From the NCBI GenBank assembly GCA_035631115.1, contig DASQJJ010000056.1:1-37167 (forward strand): a stretch of DNA of 37,167 bases, in the 5' to 3' direction. Under the pieces are notes generated by a model. It worked only from the letters and a program-made list of their open reading frames with translations, was not told the DNA's origin and ran no database searches. Shown here in pieces: positions 30,685 through 37,167 of the stretch. Source of the stretch: DASQJJ01 sp035631115. GTDB lineage: Bacteria; Patescibacteriota; Microgenomatia; Levybacterales; UBA12049. The first letter of the stretch is position 1, and every line of letters begins with the position of its first letter. The translations under genes were made by a program, and so were the position numbers.

Positions 30685-31434
30685 ATGCCTGCATCTGCCC
30701 AATATTTTTGTTACGTGGAGTCCAATAGGCTTAGCCTGTTTGGTAATAATGGTGTTACTCTTGCAGTCCCAATAGCTCCCGATGTTATGAGCGACTTAGA
30801 AGTTGTAAGTCGGGAAAAGCTTATTGCCTACATTGGTCAATTTCTTCAAGCAAATGCAGTACCTGCTGGGGTAATTACATTTCTTCTTGCACCAGAAGGT
30901 CTTTTCGAGCAGGACTTAAGTGCTGTCGCACCAAAAGATGTCGATGTATTTGCACAAAAATTTCTGGATAGTATTCCTTTTGAAACAGTTGCAAGTAAAC
31001 GCATTACTGTTGGTGGGAAATTGCGATTGGTTGCATCCAATAAAGATGTTATCGATGGACTAAAAAAAGCATTCGAAAAAAAAGGATTTACTCCTGTTGC
31101 ATATGTGCCCTACACGGTCATTCAAGCAACTGTACCCGAGTTGGCAAATGCATTGGATCAGAATGTCATCTTTGGTAAGCTGGACTCTTTTAAGCAGTAC
31201 AGTCTCGTGGAAGATATTATTCGTCCAACAACATTCGAAAAAAAGACAGGATTAAAGGGGAGACGCGACATGATGCTTTTGGCAGTATTTGGTGTACTTA
31301 TGATTATTCTTGTTGTTATGGTTTTGGTTAATTTTGTATTTACAAAGCCAAAGACAGTTGTACCAGAAGTTGGACCATTACCTACAAGGGTTCTTGTTTT
31401 TCCTACGTCTACTGCGACACCAAGTGGTAAATAA
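30685..31434 (+). CDS. Pilus-associated single-span membrane protein
   Basis: A 249-residue protein with a cytosolic N-terminal domain (1-195), one membrane span (about 196-218, MMLLAVFGVLMIILVVMVLVNF, read in two parts) and a short Pro/Thr-rich outer tail. The topology and position behind the minor pilins resemble a PilM/PilN or GspL-type assembly component reduced to one protein. The N-terminal fold (SREKLIAYIGQFLQAN, AFEKKGFTPVAYVPYTVI) could be a degenerate actin-like half, but no nucleotide-binding motif is clear. Its ATG abuts the previous stop. Family unrecognised. Confidence 0.6.
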   Translation: MPASAQYFCYVESNRLSLFGNNGVTLAVPIAPDVMSDLEVVSREKLIAYIGQFLQANAVPAGVITFLLAPEGLFEQDLSAVAPKDVDVFAQKFLDSIPFETVASKRITVGGKLRLVASNKDVIDGLKKAFEKKGFTPVAYVPYTVIQATVPELANALDQNVIFGKLDSFKQYSLVEDIIRPTTFEKKTGLKGRRDMMLLAVFGVLMIILVVMVLVNFVFTKPKTVVPEVGPLPTRVLVFPTSTATPSGK

Positions 31435-31477
31435 AAGCAATTTTATGCGTAGTATTGCCCCATAGAAATTTTGCTTA

Positions 31478-31507
31478 TTGACAGACCTTTTAAAAATTCT
31501 TTATGCT
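31478..31507 (+). promoter_or_regulatory. Promoter of the major pilin gene
   Basis: TTGACA (31478-31483), 18 bp and TATGCT (31502-31507), with a start near 31514 and a leader of about 17 nt without an SD. It gives the major pilin its own transcription inside the pilus locus, as expected for an abundant subunit. Confidence 0.7.
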
Positions 31508-31530
31508 AAATTCAGTTAAATAAATTAAAT

Positions 31531-32022
31531 ATGTCTGCCCGACAACTAATTAAAAATCAAAAAGGTTTTACACTCATCGAGCTTCTTGTTGTTATTGGTA
31601 TTTTAGCAATCCTCCTTGCAATCACTCTTATCGCTATCAATCCAGCTCATCAATTCGCACAGGCAAATAATACAAAAAGAAGAAGCGATGTTTTGCAAAT
31701 TCTTAATGTTATCGGTCAATATGCAGCAGAACACAAAGGAAATGTTCCAACAGATGTTGCAAACGCAACTGCAGCTGGTAAAACATTTAATTCTACTAAT
31801 TTCCCAACTATCTGTGCTGACATAGTTTCTGGGACACCAGCGTATATTCCTGCTTTGCCAAAAGATCCGTCCATAGCAGGAACAGATATTGATAAAGCTG
31901 CATGTGATGCTCAAGCAACGACCCCTTGGAATACAGGATACACAGTAGCCTATGGTGCAGATAAAAGAGTTACAGTATCTGTAACCGGAGACGAAGGTGT
32001 ACCAATCACAGTCACTAGATAA
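31531..32022 (+). CDS. pilA: Major type IV pilin
   Basis: A 163-residue prepilin with a short, normal leader (11 residues, NQKG|FTLIELLVVIG) and Glu5 in place. The N-terminal helix continues to about residue 55 (AINPAHQFAQANNTKRRSDVLQILNVIGQYA, read in two parts), the classic type IV pilin/pseudopilin start. Two cysteines in the C-terminal half (ICADIVSG and KAACDAQ) could form the D-region disulfide. In contrast to the minor pilins its leader contains no repeats. It has a dedicated promoter at 31478. Confidence 0.88.
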   Translation: MSARQLIKNQKGFTLIELLVVIGILAILLAITLIAINPAHQFAQANNTKRRSDVLQILNVIGQYAAEHKGNVPTDVANATAAGKTFNSTNFPTICADIVSGTPAYIPALPKDPSIAGTDIDKAACDAQATTPWNTGYTVAYGADKRVTVSVTGDEGVPITVTR

Positions 32023-32027
32023 TCCTC

Positions 32028-32282
32028 ATGAGTGAGCATAATATAAAATCCATCCTAGCGCTTCTTATTTTATTGGTTGCATTTAGTATTTTATTAATCT
32101 TTAGCACTAATAAAGATGCACTTATGGCACCAGGTGTATTCCCACTATTTATGACATTAGCAACAGTTGGTCTTGGTCTTCTTGTAGGACTCCTCTTCTT
32201 AGTTAATAATTCTCACCATAATCCTGTTAAGGCAAAAAAAGTTGTCTCCCGTTCTAAAGTCTCCAAGAAGAAAAGAAAATAA
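32028..32282 (+). CDS. Small membrane protein with two spans and basic tail
   Basis: An 84-residue protein with hydrophobic spans at about 8-26 and 38-60 and a tail very rich in Lys (KAKKVVSRSKVSKKKRK). Both ends are predicted to be cytosolic. It starts 5 bp after the pilin stop and probably shares its transcript. The family is not recognised; a pilus accessory role is inferred from position only. The basic tail resembles the free Lys-rich protein at 13489 in composition, not in detectable homology. Confidence 0.65.
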   Translation: MSEHNIKSILALLILLVAFSILLIFSTNKDALMAPGVFPLFMTLATVGLGLLVGLLFLVNNSHHNPVKAKKVVSRSKVSKKKRK

Positions 32283-32296
32283 ATTTCCCGTTAGCT

Positions 32297-32335
32297 TAGC
32301 ACTCTCTTGACAACTCTGCCAAAAGTGATAAAATA
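32297..32335 (+). promoter_or_regulatory. clpB promoter with degenerate CIRCE-like operator
   Basis: TTGACA (32308-32313), 16 bp and TAAAAT (32330-32335). TTAGCACTC (32297-32305) is a perfect left arm of the HrcA operator CIRCE; nine bases further stands CTCTGCCAA (32315-32323), which matches five of nine positions of the right arm GAGTGCTAA at exactly the canonical spacing. The -35 lies in the spacer, a usual place for HrcA repression. HrcA itself is not in the window. Confidence 0.5.
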
Positions 32336-32341
32336 AATGTA

Positions 32342-32400
32342 TTCTTCGAGTGAGGCGTAAGCCGAATCGAGAAGTTCTCGACTCACTCTGTTCGCTCGAA
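32342..32400. repeat. Composite palindromes in the clpB 5' leader
   Basis: TTCTTCGAGTGAG... (32342 on) and TTCTCGACTCACTC... (to 32400) are inverted copies of the module found at 13704-13733 and 29705-29734. Together they can fold into a long hairpin that ends about ten bases before the clpB ATG. Confidence 0.75.
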
Positions 32401-32410
32401 CAATATTTAT

Positions 32411-34591
32411 ATGGATGACAATCAAGTTCCAGAATTTTTAAAGCCCATTTCTCCCGAGAAAGCACTGAAAGATTTTACCATCAATCTAACACATCAGGCA
32501 AAATTAGGGAAAATAGATCCAGTTGTTGGTCGCGAGACAGAAATTAGACGCGTTATGGAGATTCTTTCCAGACGTACAAAAAATAACCCCATTCTTATTG
32601 GTGATCCAGGGGTAGGTAAAACAGCAATTGTAGAAGGTCTTGCGCAAAAAATAGCAACTGGAAGTGTTCCAACAACACTTAAGGATAAAGATTTACTTGT
32701 TTTGGACTTTGCCGCACTTTTGGCAGGTGCAAAATTCCGTGGAGAATTCGAAGAGCGCCTTAAAGGCGTTGTTAAAGCAGTCGAGCAGGGTGAAGGAAAA
32801 TACGTACTCTTTATAGACGAGATTCATACACTTGTAGGTGGGGGAGCAGGTGAGGGCTCAGTGGACGCGGCAAATATTCTTAAACCAAGTCTTGCCAGGG
32901 GTACACTGCGCACAATTGGCGCAACAACAATTACAGAATATAGAAAATACATAGAAAAAGATCCGGCCTTAGCAAGAAGATTTCAACCAGTTATGGTTAC
33001 CGAGCCAACAGTAGAAGATACTATTTCTGTCCTACGAGGGATTAAAGAGCGGTATGAATTGCACCATGGTATTCGTATTACCGATAATGCACTTATTGCA
33101 GCGAGTAAATTATCTGCTCAATATATTCCTCAACGATTTCTTCCCGATAAAGCAATAGATTTAATAGACGAAGCAGCAGCTGCAATTAAAATAGAGACAG
33201 AATCCACGCCTACAGAGCTTGATGAATTGAGAAGAAAAATTACTCAATCGGAAATTGCCATAACTGCTCTCAAGAAAGAAAAGAATGATATAGCTAAAGC
33301 TAAGCTTTCTCAAGAAGAGGAAAGTCTTAAGGAAATGAAGACAAGAGCACAAGTAATAGAAAAAAGATGGACCGAGCAGAAAGATATTATTCAAAAATTG
33401 CAGCAAAAGCGGGCAACAATAGACGCATTGCGAATTGAATTAGAGCAGGCGGAAAGAGAAATTCTTTTAGAAAAAGCCGCAGAATTAAAATTTGGAAAAA
33501 TTCCAGAATTAGAAAAGGAGCTAGTGTCACTTCAGGAAGAATTGGATAAAATCCCAGCAGATGAAAGAATACTGCGAGAAGAAGTAGATGAAGAAGATAT
33601 TGCAAAAGTGGTTGCACGCTGGACTGGTATTCCGGTAATGCGAATGCTTTCTAGTGAGGCAGATAGATTGAGTCATTTGGAGGAAGAGCTACGAGAAAGA
33701 GTTGTTGGTCAAGAAGAAGCACTGAGCGTGCTGTCTCGTGCAATTCGAAGAAATAGATCTGGATTGGGAGAGAAGAATAGACCAATTGGGTCATTCCTCT
33801 TCCTGGGTCCAACAGGAGTTGGTAAGACAGAGACTGCAAAAGCCCTTGCTAACATATTATTTAACGACGAACATGCAATTGTACGAATCGATATGAGTGA
33901 GTACCAAGAGTCTCACTCTGTTGCACGTTTGGTTGGTGCACCTCCTGGGTATATTGGATACGAAGAAGGTGGACAACTTACCGAGGCAGTACGACGACGT
34001 CCTTACACTGTCGTACTATTTGACGAAATGGAAAAAGCACATCCTCAAGTATACAACCTATTCCTGCAAATATTTGACGAAGGAAGACTTACAGATAGTA
34101 AAGGGACAACAGTTGATTTTCGCAACACAATTATTATTATGACAAGTAATTTGGGGAGTGACATAATTCAAGAGGAGGTTAAAGAGGAATCAAAAAAGGA
34201 CAACCCTTCGGCAAGCTCAGGACACTCCAAATTGGAGCGAAAAGTATGGGAATTGCTGCATACAGCATTTAGACCAGAATTTTTAAATAGACTAGATGAT
34301 GTTATTATTTATAATCCACTTAGTGCAAAAGAGATATTAGAAATTGCAAAGTTACAACTAGAAAAAGTAAAAGAGCGAATGCTTGAGAATAATATTACGC
34401 TTGACATAAGTGATGACATTGTAATGTATGTTGCAGAAGAAGGGTATGATCCGGTCTTTGGTGCACGTCCTCTCAAGCGGCTTATTGAGGAGAAAATTGT
34501 AGACCCAATCGCTTTAAAAATTATAGAAAACACTATCAAGCCAGGTGATGTCATCAAGCCAAAAGTGACAGATGGCAAGATAATTATTTAA
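32411..34591 (+). CDS. clpB: ClpB-type disaggregase without N-terminal domain
   Basis: An AAA+ chaperone of 726 residues that would thread aggregated proteins with DnaK help. It has NBD1 Walker A GDPGVGKT (64-71) and Walker B VLFIDEIH, a long coiled-coil middle domain (about 265-400, the ClpB kind), then NBD2 Walker A GPTGVGKTE and VVLFDEMEKAH. The 140-150-residue N-terminal substrate domain is absent; the protein begins at the linker to NBD1. No IGF/IGL ClpP-binding loop is visible, and at about 596-606 a dispersed palindrome adds an in-frame insert (DNPSASSGHSK). There is no SD. Confidence 0.9.
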   Translation: MDDNQVPEFLKPISPEKALKDFTINLTHQAKLGKIDPVVGRETEIRRVMEILSRRTKNNPILIGDPGVGKTAIVEGLAQKIATGSVPTTLKDKDLLVLDFAALLAGAKFRGEFEERLKGVVKAVEQGEGKYVLFIDEIHTLVGGGAGEGSVDAANILKPSLARGTLRTIGATTITEYRKYIEKDPALARRFQPVMVTEPTVEDTISVLRGIKERYELHHGIRITDNALIAASKLSAQYIPQRFLPDKAIDLIDEAAAAIKIETESTPTELDELRRKITQSEIAITALKKEKNDIAKAKLSQEEESLKEMKTRAQVIEKRWTEQKDIIQKLQQKRATIDALRIELEQAEREILLEKAAELKFGKIPELEKELVSLQEELDKIPADERILREEVDEEDIAKVVARWTGIPVMRMLSSEADRLSHLEEELRERVVGQEEALSVLSRAIRRNRSGLGEKNRPIGSFLFLGPTGVGKTETAKALANILFNDEHAIVRIDMSEYQESHSVARLVGAPPGYIGYEEGGQLTEAVRRRPYTVVLFDEMEKAHPQVYNLFLQIFDEGRLTDSKGTTVDFRNTIIIMTSNLGSDIIQEEVKEESKKDNPSASSGHSKLERKVWELLHTAFRPEFLNRLDDVIIYNPLSAKEILEIAKLQLEKVKERMLENNITLDISDDIVMYVAEEGYDPVFGARPLKRLIEEKIVDPIALKIIENTIKPGDVIKPKVTDGKIII
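34199..34224. repeat. Palindromic repeat inserted in frame in clpB
   Basis: CCCTTCGGCAAGCTCAGGAC (34204-34223) matches a dispersed repeat family (CCTTCGACAAGCTCAGG and variants) usually found between genes. It adds about eight to ten residues to a surface loop of NBD2 before the conserved FRPEFLNRLD. Confidence 0.6.
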
Positions 34592-34608
34592 AACATACTC
34601 CATCTGTC

Positions 34609-34629
34609 ATCCTCAACTTGTTTCAGGAT
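34609..34629. terminator. Palindrome between convergent clpB and EamA-like genes
   Basis: ATCCT-c-AA-cttgt-TT-c-AGGAT is a hairpin with one internal C-C mismatch, of the same CTTGT-loop family as at 2-20. It fills the 49-bp gap between the two stop codons and may terminate both transcripts. Confidence 0.5.
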
Positions 34630-34640
34630 CTCATCACTGA

Positions 34641-35504
34641 TTAATGCCACACAGTTAGGAGTAGCCCTGCAAAAATTATAAGTGCTGCAATTACTTTTCT
34701 TCCCAAATCTTCTTTTTCGCTATGCACATGACGGGCAATAAGTACATTAAGCAATACAGAAAGAGACATAAGAGGAACAATAACAACAATAGGACCAAGT
34801 TGTGCAGCTTTTACAGTTGATAAAAATGCCAATGCCCACGCTGTTCCGGTAAGGAGATAGTGTATTTTACTTCCTGGTATCCACTCCCTTTTTATTTCTC
34901 GTATGCTTGTTTTTGTTACTAGCCCAATAATGAGTGCAGAAATAAGGAATACAATAGAAATATAAAAAGGAAGATTAAAATATTTTGTAAAACCAATATC
35001 AAGAGAAATCTCTACGGATAAAACAAAGCATGCCAAAATAAATAATAAGGTGTATTTATTAAAGACAAATTTCCCTTTTCTATAAATAAGTAGGCCATTT
35101 GCAATAAAAATAAGCAGAGCCCCAATTGCTTTTAGGAGAATAAAAGGTTGGCCAAGTACCAAAAAGCCAACGATAATAATAATTGCTCCTGTCAACTCAT
35201 TAAGTATTGCCGATTCTCCGGCAGGTAAATTTTTTCTTGCTGTTACTTTAAGTCTATCGTTGATTGTACCAAAGACAAGTCCAATAAAAAGAAGAATGTA
35301 AATAAAGATATTGGTAGAAAAGGCAAAAGGATACAAGGGTACCCAAATAAGGATAGTTATTGCGGCAATTGCATCTAGAAGAAGTACTGCAGCACTGTCG
35401 TTTTTTGCATTATTTACTGCTAATTTGTAATTTTGCGTAAAAACAACATCGGCAATGATGCCTATAACTACATAAAACTGCCAAGAGTTAAGGAGATTTC
35501 CCAT
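34641..35504 (-). CDS. EamA/DMT-like membrane transporter
   Basis: A 287-residue protein with about ten hydrophobic spans arranged as two five-span halves, the pattern of drug/metabolite (EamA) transporters. The final spans (AWALAFLSTVKAAQLGPIVVIVPLMSL, read in two parts) are the most family-like. The substrate is unknown. The gene diverges from the ornithine cyclodeaminase-like gene with 52 bp between starts; TATGCT (35516-35521, minus strand) lies 11 bases before its ATG. Amino-acid export would fit the neighbour but is only inference. Confidence 0.7.
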   Translation of the reverse strand: MGNLLNSWQFYVVIGIIADVVFTQNYKLAVNNAKNDSAAVLLLDAIAAITILIWVPLYPFAFSTNIFIYILLFIGLVFGTINDRLKVTARKNLPAGESAILNELTGAIIIIVGFLVLGQPFILLKAIGALLIFIANGLLIYRKGKFVFNKYTLLFILACFVLSVEISLDIGFTKYFNLPFYISIVFLISALIIGLVTKTSIREIKREWIPGSKIHYLLTGTAWALAFLSTVKAAQLGPIVVIVPLMSLSVLLNVLIARHVHSEKEDLGRKVIAALIIFAGLLLTVWH

Positions 35505-35521
35505 TCATTCAGCGTAGCATA

Positions 35522-35550
35522 TTGTAAGAAATTTTCATATTTGTTACAGT
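35522..35550 (+). promoter_or_regulatory. Leaderless-type promoter of the cyclodeaminase-like gene
   Basis: TTGTAA (35522-35527), 17 bp and TACAGT (35545-35550), then exactly six bases to the ATG at 35557. It has a recognisable -35 at a standard distance, which makes it the clearest of the -10-N6-ATG promoters. Confidence 0.65.
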
Positions 35551-35556
35551 ACCTTT

Positions 35557-36468
35557 ATGCAAGCATTTAGCTTTCAGCAACTTGGCGAAAAAATTAAAGA
35601 AATATTTATCTCACAGGAGAAATATAAGTTTGCAAAGCATATTCAAGAATTTGTAGAAGGAGAGACATTCTTGGGAGACTATTGGACATTTTATATGTTT
35701 GAGCCATTCGGAGAAAAGCCTCCTATTATGTATTCTGTCTTAACTCCCTATGATATGGTGGCAAAAAAAGCTCCCGAGCAAGCACTTGTTTTTCAGGATG
35801 GAAAAGTAATTCTCAATATCGATTGTTTGGAATACGTGAATATGCGCACAGGAATAATGGATAGTTTAATTCTTAAGCACATGGGGGTAGACAGCATGAA
35901 AGATAAGAAAATTCTTTATTTTGGGACAGGAAATGTTGCAAAAATGTCTTTAAAGGCATTGAAAGAATATTTTCCACATGTAGAAGAAGTGTCGGTAATA
36001 AATAAAAGAGGAGAGGATGCAGATTTTACTTTATTAGGGAAAGAGTTGGGAGTTAGTCTTATTTTTACTTCAAAGGAATCCTTAGGTGACTTTGATTATA
36101 TTTTTTGCCATACGTCAACTGGTACAGGGAATGTTTTGTTAAAAGAGGATGTTGATAGAATTAAAAAAGGTGCAGTAATTACAACATTTGTAAGCGATCC
36201 CGGGGATACAGAATTAGCAGAAGAGTTTTATAATACAGAAAAAGCAAATATTATTATTGATTGGGACGAATCAATAGATGGCACAAAGGAATTAAAATCG
36301 ACTATAGAAAAGGGGAGTGCTGTTAGAGAAAAGCTGACAACGCTGGAAAAACTTTTCTCAGGAAAATATTCACCAAATCCATTGGCGCAGTATTCTGTCT
36401 ATAGAAGTACTGGTACGCCAATGCAGAATTTAGCATTTCTCAAGCTTCTCCTGGAAAAATCCTCATAA
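35557..36468 (+). CDS. Ornithine cyclodeaminase/mu-crystallin family protein
   Basis: A 303-residue NAD(P)-dependent protein. The family features are TGIMDSLILKHMG before the Rossmann core, ILYFGTGNVAKMSLKAL (the nucleotide-binding Gly motif, about 128-133), DYIFCHTSTGTGNVL, and YSVYRSTGTPMQNLAFLKLL at the end, where related enzymes have the conserved S-V-G-x-A-x-x-D. Members include ornithine cyclodeaminase, alanine dehydrogenase and ketimine reductase; which reaction is catalysed here is not readable. The N-terminal third is divergent. It ends 5 bp before a convergent gene. Confidence 0.75.
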   Translation: MQAFSFQQLGEKIKEIFISQEKYKFAKHIQEFVEGETFLGDYWTFYMFEPFGEKPPIMYSVLTPYDMVAKKAPEQALVFQDGKVILNIDCLEYVNMRTGIMDSLILKHMGVDSMKDKKILYFGTGNVAKMSLKALKEYFPHVEEVSVINKRGEDADFTLLGKELGVSLIFTSKESLGDFDYIFCHTSTGTGNVLLKEDVDRIKKGAVITTFVSDPGDTELAEEFYNTEKANIIIDWDESIDGTKELKSTIEKGSAVREKLTTLEKLFSGKYSPNPLAQYSVYRSTGTPMQNLAFLKLLLEKSS

Positions 36469-36473
36469 AAAAC

Positions 36474-37061
36474 CTACTTGTTTCTCTGGTGTTTTATAAA
36501 TCTATGTATATTTTTTTTGTAAATAAAACCAACCATAACCAATGAGGCAAGAAGAGCATATATTTGATAGAAAGAAGCAATCTCAATTTTGTATGCAGCT
36601 AAGCCCAAGAGTAAGACAAAGGAGCCAAGTACATAGAACCATGGAGATTCTGTATCTGGATGATGCCAGGTTTTAATAAATGCAGGAAGGTATGCTACAA
36701 AATCCGCAAGTATTGCAAATAAGATTCCTATAATTGGATTGCCGGTAGTTTTCCACCCCACAATTCCCACACCTGTTATTACAAGACAAATCCAATCTGA
36801 TCTGGTTGTTCCTCCCATACCCCGCCAGAGACTCAAAAAGAAAATAACAATAGCCTGAATAAAAGCGATTCCAGAAAAAACAAGTGCTCCCAAGTTGCCA
36901 TGTAATGCAACAACACTAAAAAAATTAAGACCTATGATGGACAAAAGAAGAAATCTTGTCATACGATGTGGTTTTGTTCGACCTCTCATAATGCTAATTG
37001 CATAGGAGGTAGACGCTATGATGTAAATGACGCCACTTAATGTAACTAGTATTGTTTGCAT
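36474..37061 (-). CDS. PQ-loop-like integral membrane protein
   Basis: A 195-residue protein with six to seven hydrophobic spans. Two similar halves can be seen: SYAISIMRGRTKPHRMTRFLL and AYLPAFIKTWHHPDTESPWF, each a helix end followed by a Pro-containing loop, as in PQ-loop/SWEET-type carriers, though neither has a clean PQ pair. The transport role and substrate are unknown. It follows a partial gene by 19 bp with a modest SD (AGGAG, about 18 bases before the ATG). Confidence 0.6.
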   Translation of the reverse strand: MQTILVTLSGVIYIIASTSYAISIMRGRTKPHRMTRFLLLSIIGLNFFSVVALHGNLGALVFSGIAFIQAIVIFFLSLWRGMGGTTRSDWICLVITGVGIVGWKTTGNPIIGILFAILADFVAYLPAFIKTWHHPDTESPWFYVLGSFVLLLGLAAYKIEIASFYQIYALLASLVMVGFIYKKNIHRFIKHQRNK

Positions 37062-37080
37062 TTGGAAATACTCTTTTCTC

Positions 37081-37167
37081 CTAAAGATACTTTTTTACTT
37101 CTAATTTGTAATCTTTTATTCCCCATTTTTTTCGTAATCTGCCTATAGGTAATGCAAGGTATTCTTT
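37081..37167 (-). CDS. 3' end of an unidentified gene, cut by the window edge
   Basis: An open frame of 28 codons runs in from the right edge on the minus strand to a TAG at 37081-37083. Its tail is basic (GRLRKKWGIKDYKLEVKKYL). It is in the same direction as, and 19 bp upstream of, the PQ-loop-like gene, so they probably share a transcript. Too little is present to name it. Confidence 0.5.
   Translation of the reverse strand, partial: KEYLALPIGRLRKKWGIKDYKLEVKKYL

Noticed and set aside
32338..32361. Short frame MYSSSEA as a clpB leader peptide
   Set aside because: It begins two bases after the -10 box, thus probably before the transcription start, and it lies in dispersed repeat sequence.
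1..37167. Recoded TGA (Gly, as in Gracilibacteria-type code 25)
   Set aside because: Gene ends at TGA fit protein lengths (for example at 22371-22373) and conserved proteins need no TGA read-through.

Overview
This window looks like a piece of an AT-rich bacterial chromosome of the Candidate Phyla Radiation (Patescibacteria, Microgenomates-like). That placement is an inference. It rests on the gene set (class I lysyl-tRNA synthetase, phosphoketolase, one compact type IV pilus locus, small Lys-rich proteins), on very tight gene packing, on the scarcity of Shine-Dalgarno (SD) sequences and on many short dispersed palindromes. TGA is used as a stop, so the standard bacterial code fits. I see no tRNA, rRNA, CRISPR array, transposase or phage gene.

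Layout. (1) 1-5922: a dispersed 144-bp element, then an operon of an M20 amidohydrolase, acetyl-CoA synthetase and a phosphoketolase fused to a CoA-binding domain. (2) 5919-6584: an ACT-domain protein on the minus strand, overlapping the phosphoketolase stop codon. (3) 6690-13257: an apparent leader-peptide/attenuator region, then a second M20 peptidase, a three-part fusion (class I LysRS + B3/B4 domain + HD domain), RdgB-type nucleotide pyrophosphatase and SerRS. (4) 13258-16567: a 24-residue Lys-rich protein with the only perfect SD in the window and a strong terminator, then secA. (5) 16573-20745, minus strand: SAM methyltransferase, MgtA-like P-type ATPase, RsmB/NSUN-type RNA m5C methyltransferase. 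(6) 20746-21085: a second copy of the dispersed element and an 80-nt block of 75% GC that may be a structured RNA. (7) 21086-24175: a secreted protein, a small helical protein and an ABC exporter. (8) 24218-32282: type IV pilus locus (pilB, pilC, four minor pilins, a membrane-anchored assembly-like protein, a major pilin with its own promoter, and a small membrane protein). (9) 32297-37167: clpB under a degenerate CIRCE-like site, an EamA-like transporter, an ornithine cyclodeaminase-like protein, a PQ-loop-like membrane protein and the tail of one more gene.

How the parts fit. The first operon suggests heterofermentative acetyl-phosphate/acetyl-CoA metabolism. The second combines peptide turnover, Lys and Ser tRNA charging and nucleotide-pool cleaning, and may be controlled by translation of a 14-codon leader containing three Lys codons. 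Several promoters place the -10 hexamer exactly six bases before the ATG, implying leaderless mRNAs. Dispersed palindromes and heptamer tandem repeats occur in untranslated regions, at convergent gene ends and in frame inside secA, clpB and the cleaved leaders of the four minor pilins. In three of those leaders the repeats are heptamers that could switch reading frame.
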